Below the pieces are notes generated by a model. It was not told the DNA's origin and did not search any database. It saw only the letters and a program-made list of their open reading frames with translations. A stretch of DNA of 64,000 nucleotides from NCBI GenBank assembly GCA_963757265.1, contig CAVWRA010000011.1, positions 62,001-126,000 of the forward strand. Direction: 5' to 3'. This document shows, piece after piece, positions 50,926 to 58,946 of the stretch. Each line of letters opens with the position of its first letter. The first letter of the stretch is position 1. This stretch comes from CAIVVT01 sp963757265. Lineage in GTDB: Bacteria; Acidobacteriota; Terriglobia; Bryobacterales; Bryobacteraceae. The position numbers and the translations under genes are program-made.

Positions 50926-52112
50926 AGCATTTCGAGGCGTTGTGGATCGAAGCCCACGCGCCGCCCGCGTTCCAGCGCCGCGGCCGCCATGCAATCGGCC
51001 ACGGCGTGCGAAAAGCCCGCCTGGATGTCGGCCCGTGGCGTGGCGCGGCTGCGCACGCACCGCAGGAAGTTCTCGAGGTGCGATTCGACGGGGATCTTCT
51101 CGATCTTCACCGGCTCGAGCAAACGGTCGGGCATCTTGCTGCCCGCGCCGGTGATGGTCATCGCCTCGCCATCGAAGGTGCCGCGTGTGCCGAACCACAG
51201 ATTGCGGATGCCGGCGCTGTTGGTCAGCGACATCGCGAACGACACCAGGAACTGCTTGGGATACTCGAGCAGGGCGTGGAAGACGTCCGACGTGTTACGC
51301 CCGTCTTTCCATAGATAGACGCCGCCCAGCGCGACGGCGGCGTGCGGATAAGGATCGTCGAGGAACCACGGAACCAGGTCGATGAAGTGGCTCATCCACA
51401 GCCCCGGGATGCCGTTGGACGTCTCCTTATAGAGCTGCCACTGCCGCCAGATCTTCAGGTCGCGCGGCACGTTGCGGCCGAACGCGAACGCGTCCCAGTC
51501 GATCTGGCCGGCGTCTACTGCCGAGTAGTCGCGGCGCCAGCGCGGTTCCTGGAAGTTCATCGCAATGTCAACGCGCGTCACTTTGCCGAGGACCCCGGCG
51601 CGCATCAACTTGGCGACGGCTATCATGCCCGGGTCGCTGCGCCGTTGCGTGCCGATCTGCACCACCTGCCTCGAGTTCTTCACGGCCGTGTAGGCGGCCT
51701 TGGCCTCGGCGAAGTCGGTGGCCATGGGCTTCTCGCAGTAGACGTCCTTGCCGGCTTCCACCGCTTCTTTCAGGATGCGGGCGTGCGTGAAATCGGGCGT
51801 GGTGATGATCACCGCTTCGACGTTCTTGTCGGCCAGCACGTCCTGGTAGCGCGAGGTGAGCGCGGGCGCCTTGCCGGAGACCTTCTGAACGGCCGCCGAG
51901 GCTTTGTCGCGGGCCATCGACCACACGTCGCACACGGAGACCACCTGCACGACGGAAGGGATGGTGGCCATCTCGTTGAGATGGTCGGTGCCGCGGCCGC
52001 CCGCGCCGACCACGGCGATGCGGACCGGATCGTCCGCGCTGGCGCGCATCGACAACGACACGGGAGCCAACGCGGCGCCCGCGAGGAAATCACGCCGTGA
52101 GGCGCTGCTCAT
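50922..52112 (-). CDS. Gfo/Idh/MocA-family oxidoreductase with Tat signal
   Basis: This is a 396-residue protein. The ATG at 52112 has GGGAGG seven bases upstream, and SSASRRDFLAGAALAPVSLS is a twin-arginine signal. RIAVVGAGGRGTDHLNEMAT is the NAD-binding motif, and DVYCEKPMATDFAEAKAAYT contains the conserved E-K-P. WRQWQLYKETSNGIPGLWMS is typical of the exported subgroup abundant in Planctomycetes and Acidobacteriota. The cofactor is thought to be carried through the Tat system already bound. It overlaps the enolase-superfamily gene and is separated from the upstream TIM-barrel gene by repeat copy C. Confidence 0.88.
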   Translation of the reverse strand: MSSASRRDFLAGAALAPVSLSMRASADDPVRIAVVGAGGRGTDHLNEMATIPSVVQVVSVCDVWSMARDKASAAVQKVSGKAPALTSRYQDVLADKNVEAVIITTPDFTHARILKEAVEAGKDVYCEKPMATDFAEAKAAYTAVKNSRQVVQIGTQRRSDPGMIAVAKLMRAGVLGKVTRVDIAMNFQEPRWRRDYSAVDAGQIDWDAFAFGRNVPRDLKIWRQWQLYKETSNGIPGLWMSHFIDLVPWFLDDPYPHAAVALGGVYLWKDGRNTSDVFHALLEYPKQFLVSFAMSLTNSAGIRNLWFGTRGTFDGEAMTITGAGSKMPDRLLEPVKIEKIPVESHLENFLRCVRSRATPRADIQAGFSHAVADCMAAAALERGRRVGFDPQRLEML

Positions 52113-52177
52113 ATTCAACCTCCCGTAAGCAGACTCATCAAAGATCGCGCGACATGGATCGAGCGGCTGTGCGGCGC

Positions 52178-52359
52178 TAGCCCGGATGTTGCACCACGAT
52201 CGCAGCGAGGCGCGATGAGAGGGCTGCAGATACAAGGCGCGCGACGGGAGCCGCCCGCAGGCGTACTTGGCAGTACGTCGAGGACGGCGACCGAGCGCAA
52301 CGCAGTAGATGCGGCCCTATCGCGCGCCGCAGCCGATTGTTGGTGCAACATCCGGGCTA
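52178..52359 (+). repeat. Palindromic dispersed element, copy C (TAGCCC-ended subfamily)
   Basis: This 182-bp element has perfect 19-bp inverted ends (TAGCCCGGATGTTGCACCA at 52178-52196 and its complement at 52341-52359). Inside lies the hairpin CGTACT (52262-52267) with AGTACG (52272-52277). Sub-terminal blocks GATCGCAGCGAGGCGCGAT and TATCGCGCGCCGCAGCCGAT can pair imperfectly, so the whole element can fold as one long hairpin. It lies between two minus-strand genes of one functional group, and its last three bases form the stop codon of the gene at 52357-53202. Confidence 0.9.
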
Positions 52360-53202
52360 CCCCTTGTAGCCCATGCCGGCCAGCACGCCGCGCATGTAGG
52401 CGAAGCTCTTCACCATGCCCGGCAGCGGGGCGGTCTCCTCGTCCTGGTACTCGAGCATCACCTGGCCCTTGAAGCCGATCGCGATCAACGCCTTGAAGAT
52501 CCCCGGGATCGGCATCTTCCCGTCGCCCACCGCGCACCCGCTGTTGTCCTTGGAGAAGTCGGTCAGGTCCTTGATGTGCATGTCGAACAGGCGCGGGCCG
52601 GCGGCCTTGATCGCGGCCGGGACGTCGGCGCCGGCGCGCACGGCATGGCCGCAGTCGATGCACAGGCCGACGCGCGGATCGAGGCTCCGGACTGCCTTCA
52701 GCACGTCGAAGGGAGACGGGAAGTTCTTATCCTCGGGGCCATGGTTGTGGATGGCGACCTTGATGTTGTATTCCTTGACGAACTTTTCGAGCCGCGGCAG
52801 GACCGCCGCGCTGGGCATGCCGATAATCAGCGGGATGCCGGCGGTCTTGACGTATTCGAACTTGGCGCGGATGTCGGCGTCGTCGTCCTTGTTAAATGCG
52901 ATCACGCCCGCGCCGGTGATCGTCAGGCCGGCCTGGCGAAATTCGGCCGCGGCGCGGCGGGTCTCTTCGGGCGGACTGATCGGCAGGTGCATGTCCTTCA
53001 GGTTGATGAGCTGCGCATTCAGCGCTTTCATGAACTCGATGACATGGGCGCGATCGAACTTGCGGAAGGAGTAGCTGGCCACGCCGAGGCGAACCGGCGA
53101 AACGGGCATCTCCGCGGCGGCGACAGTCGCGGTGGGGAGCGCGGAGGCGGCCGCGAGAGCGGCGCCCTGGCTTAAGATACTGCGGCGGGTGGGGGTGAAC
53201 AT
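52357..53202 (-). CDS. Exported sugar phosphate isomerase/epimerase-like TIM barrel
   Basis: This is a 281-residue protein with a Tat-like signal (PTRRSILSQGAALAAASALP). The barrel shows RLGVASYSFRKFDRAHVIEF, NIKVAIHNHGPEDKNF (His and Glu), VGLCIDCGHAVRAG (Asp and His) and LFDMHIKDLTDF, with VMLEYQDEE late, consistent with a metal-dependent isomerase. The stop codon TAG is made by the outermost bases of repeat copy C, so the native C terminus may have been altered, although the protein ends near the expected length. It is probably part of the same sugar pathway as the next two genes. Confidence 0.82.
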   Translation of the reverse strand: MFTPTRRSILSQGAALAAASALPTATVAAAEMPVSPVRLGVASYSFRKFDRAHVIEFMKALNAQLINLKDMHLPISPPEETRRAAAEFRQAGLTITGAGVIAFNKDDDADIRAKFEYVKTAGIPLIIGMPSAAVLPRLEKFVKEYNIKVAIHNHGPEDKNFPSPFDVLKAVRSLDPRVGLCIDCGHAVRAGADVPAAIKAAGPRLFDMHIKDLTDFSKDNSGCAVGDGKMPIPGIFKALIAIGFKGQVMLEYQDEETAPLPGMVKSFAYMRGVLAGMGYKG

Positions 53203-53372
53203 GCTCCGATCTTATAACTTCCAGCGCGTCACCCGGAGCCTTTCTCAGCCCTATGCGAAAGCGAAAGAGGGCTGGACTTCGACCTGGACTTCTGACCCGC
53301 GGGCTCACTCCGCACGGTTTTCCGCGCGAAACCGCGCGTCGACGATAACTCCTCTGGTAGCATAGAGTTAAG

Positions 53373-54296
53373 ATGGCGCAGGTACTCGAAGGCAAGACCG
53401 TCAACCAGCAGATTCTGGAAGAGTTGAAGCCGCGCATCGCGGCGCTGGCGGCGCGCGGGCGTGTGCCCGGGCTGACGGTGCTTCTCGCCGGGGACCATCC
53501 GGCCAGCGAGATCTACGTGCGTAACAAGGTGAAAACCTGTCTCGAACTGGGCATGCTCAGCGAGGAGATCCGCCTGCCGGCCAGCGTCACCACGGCGGAG
53601 CTTGTGGCGCACATCGACGCGCTGAACCGGCGCCTGGAGATCGACGGAATCCTGGTGCAGATGCCCGTGCCGCCGCAGGTGGACAGCCGTGCCGTGCTGC
53701 TGGCCGTTGACCCGGCCAAGGACGTGGATGGCTTCCATCCCTTCAACGTCGGGCAATTGGTGGCCAACGCGCCCGCCCCGCGCTCGTGCACGCCGGCCGG
53801 AGTGATGGAGATTCTGCGGCGCTACGGCATCGACGTGAAGGGCATGAACGCCGTCGTGGTAGGCCGCAGCGACATCGTGGGCAAGCCGATGGCGCTCATG
53901 CTGCTGCATCAAAACGCCACGGTCACGATTTGCCATTCGCGCACGCGGGATCTAAAGTCGGTGTGCCGGAACGCCGATCTATTGGTTGCGGCCATCGGTA
54001 AGCCGGCCTACCTCACGCGGGAACATATCCGCCCGGGCGCCGTTGTAGTGGATGTGGGCATTAACCGGATCACGGACCGCCAGGAGGTGGAACGGATCTT
54101 TCGCGGAAGCGAGTCCCGGCTGGCGGCTTTTGCGCGCAAGGGCGAGGTGCTGGTGGGCGATGCGGACCCGGTCAACACGGCCGAACTGGCCTCGGCCTAC
54201 ACGCCCGTGCCGGGCGGCGTAGGGCTGCTGACCATCGCTATGCTGATGAAAAACACGGTGGAGGCGGCCGAGCGGCGGATGGCGTCGGGCATGTAG
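53373..54296 (+). CDS. folD: Bifunctional methylenetetrahydrofolate dehydrogenase / methenyltetrahydrofolate cyclohydrolase
   Basis: This is a 307-residue protein. VPGLTVLLAGDHPASEIYVR with NKVKTCLELGM contains the catalytic Lys and Tyr. IDGILVQMPVPPQVDSRAVL and DVDGFHPFNVGQL are the substrate segments. VVVGRSDIVGKPMALMLLHQ is the NADP-binding loop, and VNTAELASAYTPVPGGVG is the end signature. It interconverts methylene-, methenyl- and formyl-tetrahydrofolate in the cytoplasm. It is followed by a tandem-repeat array before coaE. Confidence 0.95.
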   Translation: MAQVLEGKTVNQQILEELKPRIAALAARGRVPGLTVLLAGDHPASEIYVRNKVKTCLELGMLSEEIRLPASVTTAELVAHIDALNRRLEIDGILVQMPVPPQVDSRAVLLAVDPAKDVDGFHPFNVGQLVANAPAPRSCTPAGVMEILRRYGIDVKGMNAVVVGRSDIVGKPMALMLLHQNATVTICHSRTRDLKSVCRNADLLVAAIGKPAYLTREHIRPGAVVVDVGINRITDRQEVERIFRGSESRLAAFARKGEVLVGDADPVNTAELASAYTPVPGGVGLLTIAMLMKNTVEAAERRMASGM

Positions 54297-54309
54297 CCTC
54301 GAGCCGGTG

Positions 54310-54739
54310 AAAGGCGAGCGCAAGCGCAGCGGAGATAAGGGCGAGCGCAAGCGAAGCGGAAAGCAAGGGCGAGCGCAAGCGAAGCGGAGATAAAGGCGAG
54401 CGCAAGCGAAGCGGAGATAAGGGCGAGCGCAAGCGAAGCGGAGATAAGGGCGAGCGCAAGCGAAGCGGAGATAAAGGCGAGCGCAAGCGAAGCGGAGATA
54501 AGGGCGAGCGCAAGCGAAGCGGAGATAAGGGCGAGCGCAAGCGAAGCGGAGATAAAGGCGAGCGCAAGCGAAGCGGAGATAAGGGCGAGCGCAAGCGAAG
54601 CGGAGATAAGGGCGAGCGCAAGCGAAGCGGAGATAAAGGCGAGCGATAGCGAAGCGGAGATAAGGGCGAGCGATAGCGAAGCGGAGACAACGCCGAGCGA
54701 TAGCGAAGCGGGGATAAAGGCGAGCGATAGCGAAGCGAT
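54310..54739 (+). repeat. Tandem array of about sixteen 27-bp units with an 81-bp higher-order period
   Basis: The unit is AAGGGCGAGCGCAAGCGAAG followed by CGGAGAT. Units beginning AAAGG start at 54392, 54473, 54554 and 54635, exactly 81 bases apart, each followed by two AAGGG units, so the array grew by copying triplets. The second unit has one extra base. From 54635 on, units carry GATAGC in place of GCAAGC and diverge more. The unit is nine codons (KGERKRSGD) on the plus strand, but no start codon with a ribosome site precedes the long frame and stops occur in the last units. It ends five bases before coaE. Confidence 0.9.
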
Positions 54740-54743
54740 AAAG

Positions 54744-55349
54744 ATGTTACGAGTGGGACTGACCGGCGGCCTCGGCACCGGCAAGAGTTTCGTCAGCGCG
54801 GCGCTGGCCCATCTGGGTTGTCGCGTGCTGAAGGCCGATGAGCTGGGGCACGCCGTGCTCGAGCCGGGAGCGGAAGCCTTCGCGCCCGTGGTCGAGCGCT
54901 TCGGACCTGCAATTCTCGACGCCGATGGCCGCATAGATCGCCAGCGCCTGGCGGAGATCGCTTTCCACGATGCGGGGAAGCTGCGGGTATTGAATTCCCT
55001 GGTCCACCCGGCGGTGATCGCGCGCGAGGAAGAGTGGATGCGGCAGGTGGAAACGGCCGATCCGTCGGCCATCGCGGTGGTCGAGGCGGCCATTCTGTTG
55101 GAAACGGGCAGCTACCGGCGGTTTCACAAGCTGGTGCTGACCGTGTGCAGTGAAGCGCAGCAGATCGAGCGCGCCATGGCGCGCGACGCCTCGACGCTCG
55201 AGGCCGTGCTGGAGCGCATCCGGCGGCAGATGCCGCTGGAGGAGAAGAAAAAGTTTGCGGATTACCTGATTGACACGTCTGGAACGACGGATGACACCAT
55301 CGAACAGGTGCAGCGTCTGTACAAGAGTCTGCGGAGTTTGAACGTATGA
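54744..55349 (+). CDS. coaE: Dephospho-CoA kinase
   Basis: This is a 201-residue protein. GLTGGLGTGKS (5-15) is the P loop, and LKADELGHAVLEPGAEAFAP is the CoaE substrate segment with the conserved Asp. DGRIDRQRLAEIAFHDAGKL then LNSLVHPAVI, and VVEAAILLETGSYRRFHKLV are characteristic. It phosphorylates dephospho-CoA in the last step of CoA synthesis. Its leader is the tandem-repeat array and it has no clear Shine-Dalgarno sequence, because the last repeat unit lacks the GGA found in the others. The stop overlaps the HtrA start by four bases. Confidence 0.93.
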   Translation: MLRVGLTGGLGTGKSFVSAALAHLGCRVLKADELGHAVLEPGAEAFAPVVERFGPAILDADGRIDRQRLAEIAFHDAGKLRVLNSLVHPAVIAREEEWMRQVETADPSAIAVVEAAILLETGSYRRFHKLVLTVCSEAQQIERAMARDASTLEAVLERIRRQMPLEEKKKFADYLIDTSGTTDDTIEQVQRLYKSLRSLNV

Positions 55350-56497
55350 GCAAGAGAATCATTCTGCTGGCCATCCTGTTGGCGGGCGGTTTCATCGGCT
55401 GGACGACCTGGAGCAGATGGGGCCCGCGCGCCGTGCTGACCGCCGCCCGCGAGGCGCCGTTGTGGACCGCTCCGTCCACGGTGCAAAGCGCCGGGCTCAG
55501 CAACGACGAACTGAACAATATCGAGATCTACAAGCGGGCGCGCGAGGCGACGGTGAACATCGTGTCCACCGTGTTGCAGCGCAACTGGTTTCTCGAGGTT
55601 TTCCCGGAGAAGCAGACCGGCTCGGGGATGATCATCGACAAACAGGGCCGCATCCTGACCAATGCGCACGTCGTCAGCGGCAATGCGCAGGCGCTGGAAG
55701 TGACGCTCGCCGGCGGCCGGAAATTCAAGGCCGAGCGCATTTATGTTGACCGGTCGAGCGACATGGCGCTGATCAAGATCAACCCCAGCGAGGATCTGAA
55801 AGTGCTGCCGTTGGGCGACAGCGACAAGCTGCAGGTCGGCCAGAAGGTGCTGGCCATCGGCAACCCGTTCGGTTTCGACGGAACCCTGACGACGGGGATC
55901 GTCAGCGCGCTCAACCGCGACATCCATGGCGAGAACGGGGAGACGCTGGAGAAGATGATCCAGACCGACGCGGCGATCAATCCGGGCAATTCCGGAGGGC
56001 CGCTGCTGGACAGTTCCGGCAACGTCATTGGGATCAACACGGCCATCATCGGGCCCAGCGGGGCCAACGTGGGCATCGGCTTCGCGCTGCCCATCAATCG
56101 CGCCAAGGAGATGATTACGGCCTACCAGGAGGGCAAGCATTACGGGCCGGCGACGCTGGGCGTCGAAACGGTCTTCGTGCAGGGCGACCTGGCGGTCGAA
56201 TTAAGCCTGCCGGAGACGGGCGGTCTGCTCATCCAGAGGGTGGTCCCGGGCTCAGCCGCCGACGAAGCGGGGCTGCGCGGGCCGCGGCGCACGGTCATCA
56301 TGGGCGGCATTTATGAGGTCGGCATCGGCGGCGACCTGATCACAGCGGTGGATCGGCAGCCGATCCAATCCCGCGACGCCCTGACGCGTGTTCTGAGCCG
56401 CAAGCGGCCCGGCGATCGCATCAACCTGACCGTGGTCCGCAACGGCCATTCCATCGAGGTCAAAGTGACCCTCGGCGAGGGCAGCAACCGGTTGTAG
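55346..56497 (+). CDS. HtrA/DegP-type serine protease with PDZ domain
   Basis: This is a 383-residue protein. An N-terminal helix (RIILLAILLAGGFIGWTTW) acts as signal anchor. The catalytic triad is His108 (TNAHVV), Asp139 (SSDMALIKI) and Ser216 (NPGNSGGPL). VLAIGNPFGFDGTLTTGIVS is the LD-loop region. A single PDZ domain covers about 275-375 (GGLLIQRVVPGSAADEAGLR, GGDLITAVDRQPIQSRDALT). It should be a periplasmic quality-control protease of the DegS-like, one-PDZ type. It is coupled to coaE by an ATGA overlap, an unusual pairing. Confidence 0.92.
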   Translation: MSKRIILLAILLAGGFIGWTTWSRWGPRAVLTAAREAPLWTAPSTVQSAGLSNDELNNIEIYKRAREATVNIVSTVLQRNWFLEVFPEKQTGSGMIIDKQGRILTNAHVVSGNAQALEVTLAGGRKFKAERIYVDRSSDMALIKINPSEDLKVLPLGDSDKLQVGQKVLAIGNPFGFDGTLTTGIVSALNRDIHGENGETLEKMIQTDAAINPGNSGGPLLDSSGNVIGINTAIIGPSGANVGIGFALPINRAKEMITAYQEGKHYGPATLGVETVFVQGDLAVELSLPETGGLLIQRVVPGSAADEAGLRGPRRTVIMGGIYEVGIGGDLITAVDRQPIQSRDALTRVLSRKRPGDRINLTVVRNGHSIEVKVTLGEGSNRL

Positions 56498-56559
56498 AAC
56501 AGGCCCCGCATCAGAGGTGAGGCGAACCGCGCGCGGGCCAGGGCGCCTGGCCGCCAGGC

Positions 56560-56741
56560 TAGCCCGGATGTTGCACCACGATCGCAGCGAGGCGCGATGA
56601 GAGGGCTGCAGATGCGAGGCGCACGACGGGAGCCGCCCGCAGGCGTACCTGGCGGTACGTCGAGGACGGCGACCGAGGGCAACGAAGTAGATGCGGCCCT
56701 ATCGCGCGCCGCAGCCGATTGTTGGTGAAACATCCGGGCTA
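56560..56741 (+). repeat. Palindromic dispersed element, copy D (TAGCCC-ended subfamily)
   Basis: This element is 182 bp, the same length and orientation as copy C and nearly identical to it. The ends are TAGCCCGGATGTTGCACCA and TGGTGAAACATCCGGGCTA, with one mismatch. The internal hairpin is CGTACC (56644-56649) with GGTACG (56654-56659), a compensated change relative to copy C. It ends 12 bases before the start codon of the YfhO-like gene, so that gene's promoter must lie within or upstream of the element. Confidence 0.9.
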
Positions 56742-56753
56742 AAATGTGGAGAC

Positions 56754-58841
56754 ATGTCGAGACGCGTCAAGCAGCGAGCGGGGCAGCCGGCCGCCACTGC
56801 TCCAGCGGAGCGGCACGGGTCCGGCCCGATGGCCGCTCCCGCCGCCGGATGGCGCTCGCCGCTGATGCAGCGCAATCTGTCCATCGCCGCCCTGGTCCTG
56901 GCGGTGCTGATCTTCTATTGGATTCCACTGACGGACGCGAACACGACGCTGCAGTGGGATGCGATCGACTATCATCTGAGCGTCCAGCGCTACTTCGGGG
57001 ATGAGATCCAGAGCGGGCGTGTTCCTTTCTGGACGGAATACGCGTACTCCGGATTTCCGTTCCTCGCCGACCCGCAAGTGGGCGCGTTTTATCCGCTGAA
57101 CTGGCCGTTTTTCCTGTTTGGCGTCACGCCCGACGCGCTCAAATGGGAACTGGCCCTGCATTGCCTGCTGGCTTGCCTGGGAGTCTTCTTTCTGGCCCGG
57201 GAGTGGACCGCGAGCCCGCCGGCGGCGGCGATGGCCGCCATGATGTACGCATTCTCGGGCTTTTTTGCCGGTCACAGCGCGCATATCGGGATGTTTCAGA
57301 GCGCCGCGTGGTTGCCCTGGCTGCTGCTCGCCGCGCATCGTGCCCTGGCAGGCGGGCGCAATCTCGCTGTGCTTGGCGCCGGATTGGCGGGCGCCTGCCT
57401 GTTCCTGGCGGGGCACTTCCAGACCGCGCTGTACGCCTTCAGCGCATTGTTCCTGTATGTAGTCGGCGTGACGGCAACTGGTAAATCTTCGTGGCGGCGC
57501 GCCGCCGTGACGCTGGCCGGAATCGGCCTGACGACGGCTTTGCTGAGCGCCGTCCAGATCCTGCCGTCCTATGAGCTGGCGACCCAATCGATCCGCGCGT
57601 CCCAGAACTACGCGCAAAGGACCAACGGCCTGCTGCAGTGGCGCGCCTTCCGCACCCTGTTCCTGCCCAACATCTACGGTTCCGTGAGCGGGAAATACTC
57701 CGGACCCATCGACCGGACCCAGTATTACCTGTATGGCGGCATCCTGCTGGTCCCGCTGGCCGTTCTGGGCTGCCTCGCGAAACCTCTGCGCTGGGTTGGA
57801 TTGCTGCTGGCCGTTCCCGTTGTGTGGTACCAATTCGGGCCCGCGGGCGGACTCTACAGGCTCGTCGCCGCGCTGCCCGGCTTCGCCCGGGTGCGCGCAC
57901 CGGTCCATGCCTGGTTCGTCGTGGCGCTGGCCCTGGCGTTGCTCGCCGGCGTGGGCGCGGACGTAGCTGGCCGGCGCTGGCGCGCAGGCTGGCTGGGCGT
58001 GCTGTTGGCAGTGTTTTCGTTCGTCGATCTGGCGTATTGGAACTCCTGGCAGAATGAGCTGGCCTACGCCAGAAGCAGTTTTCAGAGCTTATACGGCCGG
58101 CGCGAGGCCCAGTCTGCGGCCGCAATTCAACAGGCCATGCCCGAGGGAACCCGTTTCCACGCGCCCGACAAATCGCCTGTGCTCGGCCCCATGAACGGCA
58201 GCTTCGACGTCCGCCTGGAAGTCACCTATGGGTATAACCCGCTCGAGCTGAAACGCTATTCAGAGTACTTTTCTGCGCTCGCCGGCAACCCCAGCTTGCT
58301 GGCCGCGCTGAACGCCTCGGAGCAGCTGCGCCTGGGCCGGCTGGCGGCGGTGCCGGGCACTTTGCCGCGGTTTTTCTTCGCCCGCACCGTCGCTCCCGTC
58401 TCCGGGCCCGCCGAGAGCCTGGCCCGGCTCCCCAGCGCCGACCCCGCCGCCGTAACGCTGGTGGAAGGCGCGCCGGCTGTTCCCGTCTCGCCCTCCGGTC
58501 GCATCACGATTGCTCGCGCCGAGCCGGGCTTGTACGTGCTGGAATTTCAGACTCCGCAACCGGGCCTGGTTCGAACCGCGCTGCCGTGGTTTCCAGGCTG
58601 GCAGGCCAGCGCCGGCGGCAAGCCGTTGGCGATCCGCATCGTGGATCACGCCTTGCTCGGATTCGACGTGCCGGCCGGGTCGGGCGAGGTGGCCCTGAAA
58701 TTCCGCTCCACATTCTTCTCATTGGGCGCCTGGATCAGCCTGCTGGCGCTGGCGGCGGCCCTGTTCGGGCTGGTGAAGACGTACGCCGCCGGTTCCGCCG
58801 CCAAAGCCGGGGCCCCGCATACTTCCGCCGGGAAGCTCTGA
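56754..58841 (+). CDS. YfhO-like polytopic membrane protein
   Basis: This is a 695-residue protein. After a basic N terminus come about eleven to thirteen hydrophobic helices (NLSIAALVLAVLIFYWIPLT, LALHCLLACLGVFFLAREWT, AAWLPWLLLAAHRALAGGRN). Short loops include AIDYHLSVQRYFGDEIQSGR and PLNWPFFLFGVTPDA. A C-terminal globular part follows (GLYVLEFQTPQPGLVRTALP, WFPGWQASAGGKPL), and one last helix closes the protein. This is the YfhO/GT-C-like layout, known to glycosylate lipoteichoic acid in Bacillus. GGAGA lies just before the ATG at 56754. It may transfer a sugar from a lipid carrier on the outer face. Confidence 0.75.
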   Translation: MSRRVKQRAGQPAATAPAERHGSGPMAAPAAGWRSPLMQRNLSIAALVLAVLIFYWIPLTDANTTLQWDAIDYHLSVQRYFGDEIQSGRVPFWTEYAYSGFPFLADPQVGAFYPLNWPFFLFGVTPDALKWELALHCLLACLGVFFLAREWTASPPAAAMAAMMYAFSGFFAGHSAHIGMFQSAAWLPWLLLAAHRALAGGRNLAVLGAGLAGACLFLAGHFQTALYAFSALFLYVVGVTATGKSSWRRAAVTLAGIGLTTALLSAVQILPSYELATQSIRASQNYAQRTNGLLQWRAFRTLFLPNIYGSVSGKYSGPIDRTQYYLYGGILLVPLAVLGCLAKPLRWVGLLLAVPVVWYQFGPAGGLYRLVAALPGFARVRAPVHAWFVVALALALLAGVGADVAGRRWRAGWLGVLLAVFSFVDLAYWNSWQNELAYARSSFQSLYGRREAQSAAAIQQAMPEGTRFHAPDKSPVLGPMNGSFDVRLEVTYGYNPLELKRYSEYFSALAGNPSLLAALNASEQLRLGRLAAVPGTLPRFFFARTVAPVSGPAESLARLPSADPAAVTLVEGAPAVPVSPSGRITIARAEPGLYVLEFQTPQPGLVRTALPWFPGWQASAGGKPLAIRIVDHALLGFDVPAGSGEVALKFRSTFFSLGAWISLLALAAALFGLVKTYAAGSAAKAGAPHTSAGKL

Positions 58842-58946
58842 CGGCTGAGGGCGGGCGCAAGGTGGCCGGCTCAAAGCAGCGCCGAAGCCATGGTCCGCAG
58901 GATGCATGGAACAGCATGGCCGTGCGTATGCGTATTCCCAAGTGAG

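Noticed and set aside
54335..54634. KGERKRSGD repeat protein on the plus strand
   Set aside because: A one-base insertion in the second unit breaks the frame from the only GTG start, and TAG codons appear in the last units.
54310..54739. The 27-bp array as a CRISPR
   Set aside because: Repeats are directly contiguous with no unique spacers and no cas genes are nearby, so it is a plain tandem array.
54197..55093. Long minus-strand frame with a repeated ISASLALAL-type product
   Set aside because: It is created by the 27-bp array and continues antisense through coaE; there is no ribosome site, and the coaE strand is clearly coding.
56691..56753. Upstream start for the YfhO-like protein inside repeat copy D
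   Set aside because: The extra residues are encoded by the repeat and recur in the same way at copy C; the ATG at 56754 has its own ribosome site.
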